Origin: an uncultured Lachnospiraceae bacterium
GTDB lineage: Bacteria > Bacillota > Clostridia > Lachnospirales > Lachnospiraceae
Direction: 5' to 3'
DNA length: 64,000 bases
Assembly (NCBI GenBank): GCA_910589075.1
Contig: CAJUSK010000023.1
Location: 11,866 to 75,865, forward strand
Shown here piece after piece: positions 32,629-41,978 of this stretch. Below the pieces are notes generated by a model. The model had not been told where the DNA came from and made no database searches. It saw only the letters and a program-made list of their open reading frames with translations. The stretch's first letter is position 1. Every line of letters starts with the position of its first letter. The translations under genes and the position numbers were made by a program.

Positions 32629-33522
32629 ATGGCGAAAAAGGAAAATATACAGGACACGGAAAATACCGGAGAGATCAAAGATAAAAAGGCGCTGAAAGAA
32701 GAGAAAAAACGGCTGAAGGCAGAGCAGAAGGCTCAGAAAAAAGAGGCAAAGCGGCGTGCGAAAGAGCTGGACGCTCAGGAAGAAGAACTGGATGAAGAGT
32801 CGGAAGGCAGTTCCGCACCTGTTGTGCTTGTTACTTTTATCATTGTGGTTATCTGGCTTGCCATTCTGGGATTACTGATCAAGCTGGACGTAGGCGGGTT
32901 CGGCTCGACTGTGTTACGGCCGATTCTGGGGAATGTGCCTGTGATCAATAAAGTACTTCCGGCAGAAAAAATGGCGCAGCCTGGCGGCAGTGACGGGGAA
33001 GAAGAATATTATGGTTATAAAGATCTGAAAGATGCGGTAGATCAGATTAAACGTCTGGAACTGGAGCTGGAAAATGCTCAGTCCGGCAATTCCAATACGG
33101 AAAAGCGGATACAGGAACTGGAAGCGGAAATTGAACGTCTGAAAACTTTTGAAGACAATCAGATTGCTTTTGAAAATATTAAAAACGAGTTTTATAATGA
33201 AGTGGTGTATTCCGACAAGGGGCCGGGGGCTGATGCATACATGAAATATTTTGAATCCATGAATCCGGCTACGGCAGAATTGATTTACAAACAGGTAGTG
33301 GCACAGGAACAGGTGGACAGCAAGGTGAAGGAATATGCCAGTGCCTATGCGTCGATGAAGCCGAAAGAGGCAGCCGCTATTTTCGAAGCAATGCAGGATG
33401 ATCTGGATCTGGCAGCAAAGATACTGGGTACTATGAGTGCCGATGACCGGGGGAAGATACTGGGGGTTATGGACCAGGAAGTGGCGGCCAGACTTACGAA
33501 AATAATGGATCCGGAATCTTAA
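32629..33522 (+). CDS. MotE/YlxF-like membrane protein of the flagellar operon
   Basis: 297 residues: a very charged cytoplasmic N-terminus (Lys/Glu repeats, about 1-62), one membrane helix (VVLVTFIIVVIWLAILGLL, about 64-83), a coiled coil (about 140-180), and a C-terminal MgtE-N-like domain (MKPKEAAAIFEAM, DRGKILGVMD). This is the MotE/YlxF layout between fliJ and fliK, a proposed stator or MotB chaperone. The role is inferred from family and position. Confidence 0.8.
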   Translation: MAKKENIQDTENTGEIKDKKALKEEKKRLKAEQKAQKKEAKRRAKELDAQEEELDEESEGSSAPVVLVTFIIVVIWLAILGLLIKLDVGGFGSTVLRPILGNVPVINKVLPAEKMAQPGGSDGEEEYYGYKDLKDAVDQIKRLELELENAQSGNSNTEKRIQELEAEIERLKTFEDNQIAFENIKNEFYNEVVYSDKGPGADAYMKYFESMNPATAELIYKQVVAQEQVDSKVKEYASAYASMKPKEAAAIFEAMQDDLDLAAKILGTMSADDRGKILGVMDQEVAARLTKIMDPES

Positions 33523-33605
33523 TTTCCGGCAGATTATTTCCGATATATCCATATATACTTTGTGTATATGATATATAATATATATTTCCGGAAAGGAGGA
33601 GACAA
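33523..33605 (+). promoter_or_regulatory. AT-rich gap before fliK with possible internal promoter
   Basis: The gap holds TTTCCGATATAT (33537-33548), which resembles a sigma-D -10 (CCGATAT) without a clear CTAAA partner, a small ATATAC/GTATAT dyad, and TATAAT at 33574-33579 without a good -35. A secondary promoter is possible but unproven. Confidence 0.3.
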
Positions 33606-35012
33606 ATGACAGGAACAGGTGTAACACAGGCAGTCGGACTGCTGTTGGGTACATCCGGTATGGGTTCTGTGAACGGCAGCAACAATCCGTCCGGAGACGG
33701 TTTTTCCCGGATTATGGATCAGACCACCAGGGATTCTGCCGGTCAGATGCAGGGCTATCAGAAAGAGAACCAGGCTGCCCCCACAAAAACGCCGGTTAAG
33801 GTAGATCGTACTACGGTCAGAGATACCAGAGAGCAGGTGTCTGGCAAGACGTCCGATCAGGGGCAGGATACGACGGATCAGGTTGAAAATCCGCAGGAAG
33901 CTGTGGAAGAGGCGGTTGCGGAAGTAAAGGATGCTATTGAAGAAGAACTGGGCATTTCCGAAGAGGAACTGGAAGCCATTATGAGCGAACTGGGCCTGAC
34001 GCAGGTGGATCTTTTGCAACCGGCCAATGTACGGGATATTATAATGGCGGCAGCCGGGGAGACAGATGGCCTGAGTATTCTGACAAATGAAAGCCTGTAT
34101 CAGGATGTGCAGACTCTGACAGGCATGGTGGAAGAAATTGTCAGTGACCTGCAGGTGGAACTGGGCGTGGATGATACTGCAATGGCGGATATTCTGCAGC
34201 AGTTTGAAGAGAGTCTGAACGGTCTGCAGATGGAAAACACAGCGGAAGAAAACGGCGTGGAGATTCCCCAGGTGATTTCCCAAGAGGAAACATCCGAAGC
34301 TGTGGTGACGGTACAGAAGGAGGATGCTTCGGAAGGAGCAGGCGAGCCCGCACTGACGGAAGGGCTGGAAGGCGCGAAAGAGACGGCGACGGTCGAAGTA
34401 AAGGTTCCGGATAAAACTTCAGGAAAAGAAAGCGATACCGGCGCCCATCACGAAAGCGGCAATCCATTTCTGCAAGGCTGGAGCAGAACAGGACTGGATA
34501 CGACCTTTGACAATACCATAGCAGAACAGGTGGAGATTCCCTTTGAAACGGTGGATACCCGGGATGTAATGAACCAGGTCACCGAGTTTATGAAGGCTCA
34601 GGTCAAGCCGGAAATTACCGAATTGAATCTGCGGCTGCATCCGGAAACACTGGGAACACTGCATGTGCATCTAACAGCAAAAGAGGGCGTGGTGACAGCA
34701 CAGTTTACGGCAGAAAATGAAGCTGTCAGAACTGTACTGGAAGCTCAGGTAGCTCAGTTAAAGGAAAATCTGAATCATCAGGGCGTAAAAGTGGAAGCGG
34801 TGGAGGTGACCATTGCCAGCCATGGCTTTGAGAGGAGTTTCGGTGAGAATGGCGGGGACAATGCCGGTTATGAAGAACCCAGAAAACGGGGTACCCGCAG
34901 GATTCAACTGGACGATGGTGTTTCACTGGATGAGATGGATCTCTCAGAGGAAGAACGTATTGCGGCGGAGATGATGGAGCAGAACGGCAATACGGTGGAT
35001 TATATGGCGTAA
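33606..35012 (+). CDS. fliK: Flagellar hook-length control protein FliK
   Basis: 468 residues. The N-terminal two thirds is a Gln/Thr/Glu-rich ruler region with no fixed fold. The C-terminal domain (about 325-400, LNLRLHPETLGTLHVHL, VKVEAVEVTIASHG) is the Flg_hook switch domain that contacts FlhB. GGAAAGGAGGAG precedes ATG. FliK measures hook length and switches export specificity. Confidence 0.93.
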   Translation: MTGTGVTQAVGLLLGTSGMGSVNGSNNPSGDGFSRIMDQTTRDSAGQMQGYQKENQAAPTKTPVKVDRTTVRDTREQVSGKTSDQGQDTTDQVENPQEAVEEAVAEVKDAIEEELGISEEELEAIMSELGLTQVDLLQPANVRDIIMAAAGETDGLSILTNESLYQDVQTLTGMVEEIVSDLQVELGVDDTAMADILQQFEESLNGLQMENTAEENGVEIPQVISQEETSEAVVTVQKEDASEGAGEPALTEGLEGAKETATVEVKVPDKTSGKESDTGAHHESGNPFLQGWSRTGLDTTFDNTIAEQVEIPFETVDTRDVMNQVTEFMKAQVKPEITELNLRLHPETLGTLHVHLTAKEGVVTAQFTAENEAVRTVLEAQVAQLKENLNHQGVKVEAVEVTIASHGFERSFGENGGDNAGYEEPRKRGTRRIQLDDGVSLDEMDLSEEERIAAEMMEQNGNTVDYMA

Positions 35013-35022
35013 GGAGGAGTAT

Positions 35023-35835
35023 ATGGCTTTAGTAGCACCCGTAAAAGACGGTAAAATAGTAGACACAAGAGCAACCACAGAAGAAAAAAAGAAATCTGAA
35101 AAATCAGGCAACAATCTTGATAAGGATGCGTTCCTGCAGCTTCTGGTGGCACAGATGAAGTATCAGGATCCGTTGGAACCCACTTCCAATACGGAATATA
35201 TATCCCAGCTTGCCACATTCTCCAGTCTGGAGGAAATGCAGAATATGACCGGCGCCATGAACATGCAGCGTGCATCCAATCTGGTCGGGGAAGAAGTTTA
35301 CATTAAGACAACTGATCCTACGACAGGAAGTACCAATTATGTACATGGCAAGGTGAATTTCGTAACTTATCAGAACGGTAAGGCATATGTCAATGTAAAC
35401 GGAGAAGATTATCCGCTGGATGATGTGGACAGTATTTATGATCCTGAATATTCTGAGGCTTATGATCTGGCATACGAATGGACAGTGGGCCTGAACAAAC
35501 TGCCGGCACTTTCCAAAGTGACACTCTCAGATGAAGAAGATATTATGAAACTGAAAGAAACCTTTGATAAGATGACAGATTATCAGAAGAGCTTCTTAAC
35601 GGATGAGAATAAGAAGAAACTGGACAGCTATGTCAACCAGATTGAACTTTTAAAGAAAGCAAAGGAAGAACTGGACGATAAGCTGGAAGGGGCGGATAAA
35701 CCGGAAGATACCGACAAGGAAGACGAGACAGAGAACACGGATAAGACGGAGAATACTGACAAGACGGAAAACACAGATAAAACAGAAAACACAGATAAGA
35801 CGGATAAGACAGACGGGACAGACAAGACAGAATGA
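35023..35835 (+). CDS. flgD: Flagellar hook cap protein FlgD with C-terminal Thr/Asp/Lys repeats
   Basis: 270 residues. The FlgD core is seen in DAFLQLLVAQMKYQDPLEPT and TATF-type QLATFSSLEEMQN, followed by a domain ending near residue 220. Residues about 226-270 are low complexity, built from TENTDK hexapeptides repeated four times and related TDKT units. FlgD caps the growing hook and is discarded later. The repeat tail is not part of the usual family. Confidence 0.93.
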   Translation: MALVAPVKDGKIVDTRATTEEKKKSEKSGNNLDKDAFLQLLVAQMKYQDPLEPTSNTEYISQLATFSSLEEMQNMTGAMNMQRASNLVGEEVYIKTTDPTTGSTNYVHGKVNFVTYQNGKAYVNVNGEDYPLDDVDSIYDPEYSEAYDLAYEWTVGLNKLPALSKVTLSDEEDIMKLKETFDKMTDYQKSFLTDENKKKLDSYVNQIELLKKAKEELDDKLEGADKPEDTDKEDETENTDKTENTDKTENTDKTENTDKTDKTDGTDKTE

Positions 35836-35868
35836 TGGCTTTGGCCAGGACGGAAGGAGTAAAACGCA

Positions 35869-36270
35869 GTGAAAATACAAAACAGCCAATACCTTTCCGC
35901 ACTGCAGATACCAAATCAGTTCCCCGTTCAGAGCAGCAATACCCGTAAAACTGTTTCGCAGCCGGAAGGAGGTTCCTTTCAGGACATTCTGGCCGGAAAA
36001 ACAGGCCGGACGGAAGGAGAACTTAAATTTTCCAAACATGCTGCAAACAGGCTTGCAGACAGAAACATCAGGCTTACAGACGAGCAGATGGGTCGTCTGA
36101 GCGACGGAACGCAGAAAGCCGGTGCGAAAGGAATCAAAGAATCGCTGGTGATCGTAGATCAGCTGGCATTTATCGTCAATATCCCCAATCGGACGGTGGT
36201 GACAGCCATGGATCAGGCAGAAACAGAAGAAAACATATTTACCAATATTGATGGTGCCGTAATCATGTAG
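35869..36270 (+). CDS. Flagellar operon protein, TIGR02530 type
   Basis: 133 residues with FSKHAANRLADRNIRLTDEQ and a C-terminal LVIVDQLAFIVNIPNRTVVT segment that define the small TIGR02530 family found between flgD and flgE in Firmicutes. Its exact role is unknown; a hook-assembly helper is likely from position. GTG start with GGAAGGAG ten bases upstream. Confidence 0.85.
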   Translation: MKIQNSQYLSALQIPNQFPVQSSNTRKTVSQPEGGSFQDILAGKTGRTEGELKFSKHAANRLADRNIRLTDEQMGRLSDGTQKAGAKGIKESLVIVDQLAFIVNIPNRTVVTAMDQAETEENIFTNIDGAVIM

Positions 36271-36352
36271 CCGGACCTTTTGGAGGCAAATGTTCCCGAC
36301 TGACAGACGGAGCGCGGCGGTACCAGGTAAGAGTAGGAGGTCATATAAAACT

Positions 36353-38392
36353 ATGATGAGATCAATGTTTTCTGGTGTGGCAGGACTTAAAACACACCAG
36401 ACCAAGATGGACGTAATCGGTAATAATATCGCCAATGTCAATACGACGGCATATAAATCCAGTTCCATCAACTTCAGTGAACTTTTGTATCAGACAACAT
36501 CCAGGGCATCCGGACCCAATGCGCTGACAGGGCGGGCCGGTGTCAATGCAAAGCAGATCGGTCTGGGCGTACAGTCCGCAGCCATCAGCAATGCCATCAC
36601 AACGGGTGGCGCTACCCAGAATACGGGTAATCCCTTCGATATTAAGATCAACGGGGAAGCCTTCTTTGTGGTAAGTGACGGAAAGAGCAACTATTTTACA
36701 AGGGACGGTTCTTTCTATGTGGATGCGGCAGGAAATCTGGCCATGTCAGCCAACGGCTATAATGTTATGGGCTGGGGTGTGGATGAAGCCACGCAGACAA
36801 TTAAAAAGGATACGGTACAGGCGCTTCGTATTATGAGCGCTGCCAATATGACCTATCCGCCGGAAGCGACCACAGAGGCATATGTGGATGGTATTCTGGA
36901 TAAAAATGAACCGGATGCCTCCACCGAATCCGGGAAAACCATGAACCTCAGCTTCTTCGATGCCCTGGGGTACAGCTACACAGCCAAATTTGCTGTCCGT
37001 GAGACAACCGCAAAAGGCGAGTATATGGTGGAACTGGCAGATATTCTGGATTCTACCGGTACATCCCTCAAGGATGTGTACAAAGTAAATGACATCAGTG
37101 AGATTGCCTCATTTGGCGGTTCCAGGATTGTAGAGACAACAGAGCTGAGAAAGCTGATATCGGATGTAGTGTACACCCGTGATCCGGGTACGGATCGTAG
37201 CAAGGATATTTATTCCAGAAAGATGGCGCTGGAGGAAGTATTCAGCGACTATAAAGAGAAAGGGATCAGTGGTCTGAAATACAGGCCTGTAACAATTGCA
37301 GCGGATGGTACGGAAACACCGACCATTGCTGATGGGGATGCTTTTGCACCCGGAGGTACTGTAACCATGACCGGTACAGGTACGTTGTCCAGAAGCGATA
37401 TGGAGACCCTTCACAAACTGATTTTTGTGGAAGCCACAACGGACGCCGCAGGCAATGCCGTGCCGGCTCACTATTATTATGAAAAGGCAGACGGTACTGC
37501 TGTTACACTGGACTCTACCAGCACGCCGGCAGATTGGGCGGATGTACTGGGAATTCCGGCTGCTGAACTGAAAAGCGTTACATTGAACGGGGATGGCAGT
37601 GTGGAGTTTAATCATGAGACTTCATTTACCTATGGAGAAACCGGAAGCTACAGCGGAGGTAATTTTACCGTACAGATCAGCCGGGATGAGGCCTATGGCC
37701 TGGATACCAGCAAGGACAATGTAAATTATACCTTTGTAGTGGCTGAGGACGGTCAGGCACAGGTGACTACAAGTACGACCTATAATGGCCATCAGTTGAT
37801 CTTCAATACCGATACCGGTAAATTTGTATCTATCAGTGGCGGAGACAGTGTAACACTGGATTTTGAAACGAGTGTGAACACATTGCTGGGCACTTCGGAA
37901 TCCCTTGCCAACTTCTCGGATATTAATATAGACTGGACCAATGTGACATGGTTCGACAATGGCGGGGCATCCACGATGACAGCCCAGTCGGGAACGGAAG
38001 GAAAGGGCCTGGGTTCAGGCCGTAAACTGGGCAATATGTCCGGTGTTTCCATCCAGAACAACGGTGAAATTTATGCCACCTATGACAACGGCATGACAAA
38101 ACTGGTAGGACAGATTGCGGTTGCCAAATTTGCCAATGCGGCAGGTTTGGAGAAGGCCGGCGATAACCTGTACCAGGCAACATTGAACTCCGGTGAATTT
38201 GACGGTATCGGCGTGGATATTACCGCAGACGGAGCAGGCAGCATGACAACGGGCGCCCTGGAAATGAGTAATGTGGATCTTTCTTCGGAATTTACCCATA
38301 TGATCACAACGCAGAGAGGTTTCCAGGCCAACAGCCGTATTATTACCGTATCCGATACACTGCTGGAAGAGCTGGTGAATCTGAAACGGTAA
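36353..38392 (+). CDS. flgE: Flagellar hook protein FlgE (large form)
   Basis: 679 residues. The axial N-terminus MMRSMFSGVAG and GNNIANVNTTAYKSS, and the C-terminal helix LSSEFTHMITTQRGFQANSR, are conserved. The centre (about 180-580) is a long Thr/Gly/Asp-rich surface region, making it clearly larger than the roughly 400-residue enteric hook protein. ATG 36353 is preferred because the family starts there; AGGAGG is 13 bases upstream. ATG 36290 has no support. Confidence 0.93.
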   Translation: MMRSMFSGVAGLKTHQTKMDVIGNNIANVNTTAYKSSSINFSELLYQTTSRASGPNALTGRAGVNAKQIGLGVQSAAISNAITTGGATQNTGNPFDIKINGEAFFVVSDGKSNYFTRDGSFYVDAAGNLAMSANGYNVMGWGVDEATQTIKKDTVQALRIMSAANMTYPPEATTEAYVDGILDKNEPDASTESGKTMNLSFFDALGYSYTAKFAVRETTAKGEYMVELADILDSTGTSLKDVYKVNDISEIASFGGSRIVETTELRKLISDVVYTRDPGTDRSKDIYSRKMALEEVFSDYKEKGISGLKYRPVTIAADGTETPTIADGDAFAPGGTVTMTGTGTLSRSDMETLHKLIFVEATTDAAGNAVPAHYYYEKADGTAVTLDSTSTPADWADVLGIPAAELKSVTLNGDGSVEFNHETSFTYGETGSYSGGNFTVQISRDEAYGLDTSKDNVNYTFVVAEDGQAQVTTSTTYNGHQLIFNTDTGKFVSISGGDSVTLDFETSVNTLLGTSESLANFSDINIDWTNVTWFDNGGASTMTAQSGTEGKGLGSGRKLGNMSGVSIQNNGEIYATYDNGMTKLVGQIAVAKFANAAGLEKAGDNLYQATLNSGEFDGIGVDITADGAGSMTTGALEMSNVDLSSEFTHMITTQRGFQANSRIITVSDTLLEELVNLKR

Positions 38393-38465
38393 ACAGTCGG
38401 GTGGTAAATAAATGAAACAGAGATATCAAAACAATGGTGTTATAATACCGTAGTGAAATCAGCGG

Positions 38466-38502
38466 GACAGGGAACTATTGTGCAAGAACATAGTTTCCTG
38501 TC
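38466..38502 (+). other. Intercistronic hairpin between flgE and flbD
   Basis: GACAGGGAACTAT (38466-38478) pairs with ATAGTTTCCTGTC (38490-38502), 13 bp with one G-U pair and an 11-nt loop. It is followed by ATTTGCTGTTTAAT, only a weak U tract. It could attenuate or protect the transcript. The 203-nt gap (38393-38595) also has TATAAT at 38441 without a -35. Confidence 0.5.
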
Positions 38503-38595
38503 ATTTGCTGTTTAATATGTTCTCATTTGCTCTCGTGTAGTGTAAGTGTCATACATATGGAGGGGAGAGGAATATGGATAAAAGGGGAGCGGACC

Positions 38596-38781
38596 ATGAT
38601 TGAACTGACGAAGCTGAATGGTCAGAAAGTACTGGTCAACTGTGATTTGATTGAATTGGTTGAAGAGACGCCGGATACGGTGGTTTCCTTTACTACCGGA
38701 AGAAAAATAATTGTAAAAGAAAGTAGACAAGAAGTGAAAAATTTAGTAAAATCGTATAGAAAGGATATTTTTGCAGACTAG
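38596..38781 (+). CDS. flbD: Flagellar protein FlbD (YlzI)
   Basis: 61 residues, MIELTKLNGQKVLVNCDLIE with later VVSFTTGRKIIVKES, the complete FlbD family. ATG 38596 follows GGGGAGCGG; the longer in-frame reading from 38527 has no ribosome site. Always next to motA in Firmicutes; exact function unknown. Confidence 0.92.
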   Translation: MIELTKLNGQKVLVNCDLIELVEETPDTVVSFTTGRKIIVKESRQEVKNLVKSYRKDIFAD

Positions 38782-38805
38782 CGCAGAAATAGAAAGGTGA
38801 AGATC

Positions 38806-39600
38806 TTGGATATAGCATCGTTATTAGGCTTAATCTTATGCTTCGGCATGGTAATTTTCGGAATCATCAGTAATGCCGGAGTGGGCGGCGTTAAGTATTT
38901 CTTTGATGCCCCTTCCGCTATCATTACATTCGGCGGCGCCTTTGCAGCAATACTCGCTTCTACTACAATGGCTGATTTCGTCGGTGGCCTGAAAAGTTTT
39001 TCTCTTGCAATTAAGACGACTTCTTTTGATGTAACGGCAATTATACGCAAGATTATAGATTTATCCAATGTGGCAAGAAAAGAAGGGTTGCTTTCGCTGG
39101 AAGAAGCGGCAGGCGATCTGGAAGACGAATTTTTGAAAAAGGGGATTTTGCTTGTAGTAGACGGTACTGATCCCGAACTTGTCCGGGCGATTATGGAGAC
39201 AGAGCTGATCAGTATGAATGACCGGCATAAATCCAATATCAGTTTCTGGGAAGATGTGGCGACCATGGGTCCTGCCTGGGGTATGATTGGTACGCTGATC
39301 GGTCTGATCCTGATGCTTCAGAATATGGATGACCCGTCTTCTATCGGTCCGTCTATGGCGGTAGCGCTGATTACCACACTATACGGATCATTGCTTGCAA
39401 ACTGGGTATGTACACCGGTGGCAAGTAAGTTAAAAACGAATAATAATATTGAGATGCAGGCTAAAGAAATTATGATAGAAGGGCTTTTATCAATACAGGC
39501 CGGAGAAAACCCCCGTGTTATTGAAGAAAAGCTGAAATCTTTCCTGGCTCCTAAGGACAGGAGCAGCACCGAAGAGGGCGGAGGTGAGGCAGATGGCTAA
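38806..39600 (+). CDS. motA: Flagellar stator protein MotA
   Basis: 264 residues with four membrane helices (about 4-22, 33-52, 150-172, 181-202) and the proton-channel motifs MGPAWGMIGTLIGLILML and ALITTLYGSLLANW. The cytoplasmic loop between helices 2 and 3 meets FliG. TTG 38806 is preferred (MDIASLLGL) because AAAGGTG lies six bases upstream; GTG 38797 lies inside that site. Overlaps motB by eight bases. Confidence 0.93.
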   Translation: MDIASLLGLILCFGMVIFGIISNAGVGGVKYFFDAPSAIITFGGAFAAILASTTMADFVGGLKSFSLAIKTTSFDVTAIIRKIIDLSNVARKEGLLSLEEAAGDLEDEFLKKGILLVVDGTDPELVRAIMETELISMNDRHKSNISFWEDVATMGPAWGMIGTLIGLILMLQNMDDPSSIGPSMAVALITTLYGSLLANWVCTPVASKLKTNNNIEMQAKEIMIEGLLSIQAGENPRVIEEKLKSFLAPKDRSSTEEGGGEADG

Positions 39601-40402
39601 AAAAAGGGAAGAAGAACCCCCGAAAGGCTCGCCGGCATGGATGAATACCTTCAGCGACCTGATGAACCTTCTGCTTTGCTTTTTCGTGCTTCTGTTTTCT
39701 ATGTCCAGCGTAGATGCACAGAAGTTTGAATTGATTGCCGCTTCTTTTTCGCAGACCTTCAGTATATTCAGCGCAGGTGCCACTGCGGTGGGTGACGGTA
39801 TGCTGGTCAGCATGGGTGTGAGCCAGTTGAACGAACTGGATGACTATACGAACAGTATGGGAAAGACAGCCGACGGTGATAATGATGATCCCGACTCCAT
39901 TGATAAGATGACGGAGGCTCTGGATGCAGAAAAACTGAAAGAGTCGGAAGAGCTGGCTGAAAAGATAGAAGAAGCCATGGAGGAACAGAGTCTCAGCAGG
40001 GAAGTGGATATGGAAGTTACTTCCCAGTATGTACAGCTCTCTCTGAAAGGAGCGCTTTTGTTTGACTCAGGAAGCAGTGAGTTGAAAGCGGAAGCGTTGC
40101 CTGTCATGGAAAAGCTGGGGCTGATTCTGGAGCGGTATGCGGGCAGTGTCATTGAAATTGAAGGTCATACGGACAATGTTCCGATCAACAGCGCCCGTTT
40201 CGCAAATAACAACGAACTGAGCAGTGCCAGAGCACTTTCGGTTTTTGATTATTTTGTAGAAACCACAACACTTGATCCGGCAATGATCAAACATTCCGGA
40301 CGGGGAGAATATGTTCCCATTGCGGATAATTCCAGCCCGGAAGGCAGGGCAAAAAACCGAAGAGTGGAAATAAAAATATATCATACATTGAGTTCTTATT
40401 AG
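39593..40402 (+). CDS. motB: Flagellar stator protein MotB
   Basis: 269 residues: short N-terminus, one membrane helix with the ion-binding Asp22 (FSDLMNLLLCFFVLLFS), plug and linker, and an OmpA-type peptidoglycan-binding domain (IEIEGHTDNVPI). ATG 39593 follows GGAGGTGAGG. The single-helix Asp and lack of extra polar residues do not decide between H+ and Na+. Confidence 0.95.
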   Translation: MAKKREEEPPKGSPAWMNTFSDLMNLLLCFFVLLFSMSSVDAQKFELIAASFSQTFSIFSAGATAVGDGMLVSMGVSQLNELDDYTNSMGKTADGDNDDPDSIDKMTEALDAEKLKESEELAEKIEEAMEEQSLSREVDMEVTSQYVQLSLKGALLFDSGSSELKAEALPVMEKLGLILERYAGSVIEIEGHTDNVPINSARFANNNELSSARALSVFDYFVETTTLDPAMIKHSGRGEYVPIADNSSPEGRAKNRRVEIKIYHTLSSY

Positions 40403-40424
40403 AAAAATGCAGGAGGAAGATCCG

Positions 40425-40943
40425 ATGAAAAGGAATCTATTGTCCATCATTATACTGGCGTTGCTTGTTGTCAATCTGGTGCTGACTTCCATTATGATGG
40501 TGAATGTAAGCAATGCATCCAGAAAGACAGCGGAATTGGTGGGAGATATTGCGGAAGTGCTCAAACTGGAGCTTGCAGACGGAACCGGTGCAGGCGCCAC
40601 AAGGATGGAAGTGTCTATGGAGGATGTGGAGGTATATGCAATTGCAAACCAGATGACCATTCCTTTAAAAGTAGGTGAAGACGGGACACCGCATTACTGT
40701 CTTGTATCCGTTTCACTTTCCATGAATACAAAGAGCGACGGCTATAAGGCATTTGGAGCTACTTTGAGTACAAAGGAAACACTTATTACCGAAAAGGTAT
40801 ATGATGTAATTGGCAGCTATACATGGGAAGAAGCACAGGCCAATAAAGATCTGATGAGGGAAGATATATTGAAGGAAATACAGGTGATGTTTGATTCTGA
40901 CTTTATTTTCCAGGTCTCTTTCAGCGAAATAATCTTCCAATAG
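40425..40943 (+). CDS. fliL: Flagellar basal-body-associated protein FliL
   Basis: 172 residues: N-terminal membrane helix (LLSIIILALLVVNLVLTS, about 5-24) and an external FliL domain ending in FQVSFSEIIFQ. FliL surrounds the stator and supports torque. Its position between motB and fliM supports the weakly conserved call. ATG 40425 follows AGGAGGAAG. Confidence 0.85.
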   Translation: MKRNLLSIIILALLVVNLVLTSIMMVNVSNASRKTAELVGDIAEVLKLELADGTGAGATRMEVSMEDVEVYAIANQMTIPLKVGEDGTPHYCLVSVSLSMNTKSDGYKAFGATLSTKETLITEKVYDVIGSYTWEEAQANKDLMREDILKEIQVMFDSDFIFQVSFSEIIFQ

Positions 40944-40994
40944 TCCTTTTAACAGAATATGATAAAAGAGGACGGGGACGGGAGGTGAGCAGGC

Positions 40995-41975
40995 GTGGGA
41001 GAGGTTTTGTCCCAAGCTGAAATAGACAATCTGCTGTCTGCCATAGCGGGCGGCGAGGTAGATGTTAATGAGATGCAGGAAAAGGATGAGCGACAGGTCA
41101 AGAACTATGACTTCAAGCGTCCTGCTAAATTTTCCAAAGAGCATCTCAGAACTTTGGAGTTTATATTTGAACATTATGGCAGGCTTTTATCTACCAGTTT
41201 GCCGGTTTATCTGCGCAAGAGTGTTCAGGTTGCCGTTATGAGTTCGGAGACTGTCACTTTTTCCGAGTTTACAAATGCACTTTCCAATCCGGTGGTGTTG
41301 GGGATTACGAATTTTGATCCATTGCCGGGGAATGTGATTATAGAGCTCAGTTCCAATCTGGCATTTGCCATTATAGACAGAATGTTAGGCGGACAGGGGG
41401 TTCCCCTCGAAAAAAACAGGGATTTCTCTGAAATTGAGATGATTATCATCGAAAAGATTCTTGTTATAGCCATACAGCATATGCGGGAGCCGTGGAAGAA
41501 TGTGGTGGAGATCAATCCGATTCTGGAAAGGATTGAGACAAATTCCCAGTTCGCGCAGGTGATTTCACCCAGCGATATGATAGCGATTGTTACATTGACA
41601 ATTAAAGTGGGTGATGTGGAAGGACTTATGCATATTTGTCTTCCATTCTTTACATTGGAAAACATTATGGATAAGTTGAATACGAAGTTCTGGTATTCAA
41701 CAATTAAGAATGCGAAAGATGATAATTATGAAGAATATATGGAAGCATTGATCAAGCATGTGGATGTACCTGTGAAGGCGGTACTGGGGAACAGTGCAAT
41801 TTCAGTCAATGATTTCATACACCTGCAGGTGGGTGATATTATTCGTTTGGATTCTAAGGTGGATGCGGATTTAAGTATCTACGTTGGTAATATAAGAAAA
41901 TTCACGGCTTTACCGGGCGCAAACAATGATTCCTATGCGGTACAGGTAACGTCGGTGATCAGAGAGGAGGAGTAG
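40995..41975 (+). CDS. fliM: Flagellar motor switch protein FliM
   Basis: 326 residues. The CheY-P-binding N-terminal peptide LSQAEIDNLLSAI is intact; the CheC-like middle domain and C-terminal SpoA domain (VGDIIRLDSKVDADLSIYVG) follow. It links FliG to FliY and transmits CheY binding to rotation. GTG start with GGAGGTGAG upstream. Confidence 0.96.
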   Translation: MGEVLSQAEIDNLLSAIAGGEVDVNEMQEKDERQVKNYDFKRPAKFSKEHLRTLEFIFEHYGRLLSTSLPVYLRKSVQVAVMSSETVTFSEFTNALSNPVVLGITNFDPLPGNVIIELSSNLAFAIIDRMLGGQGVPLEKNRDFSEIEMIIIEKILVIAIQHMREPWKNVVEINPILERIETNSQFAQVISPSDMIAIVTLTIKVGDVEGLMHICLPFFTLENIMDKLNTKFWYSTIKNAKDDNYEEYMEALIKHVDVPVKAVLGNSAISVNDFIHLQVGDIIRLDSKVDADLSIYVGNIRKFTALPGANNDSYAVQVTSVIREEE

Positions 41976-41978
41976 GGC

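Noticed and set aside
32914..34283. Minus-strand frames of about 246-249 residues opposite the MotE-like gene and fliK
   Set aside because: Shadows of repetitive charged coding sequence; no promoter or start signal.
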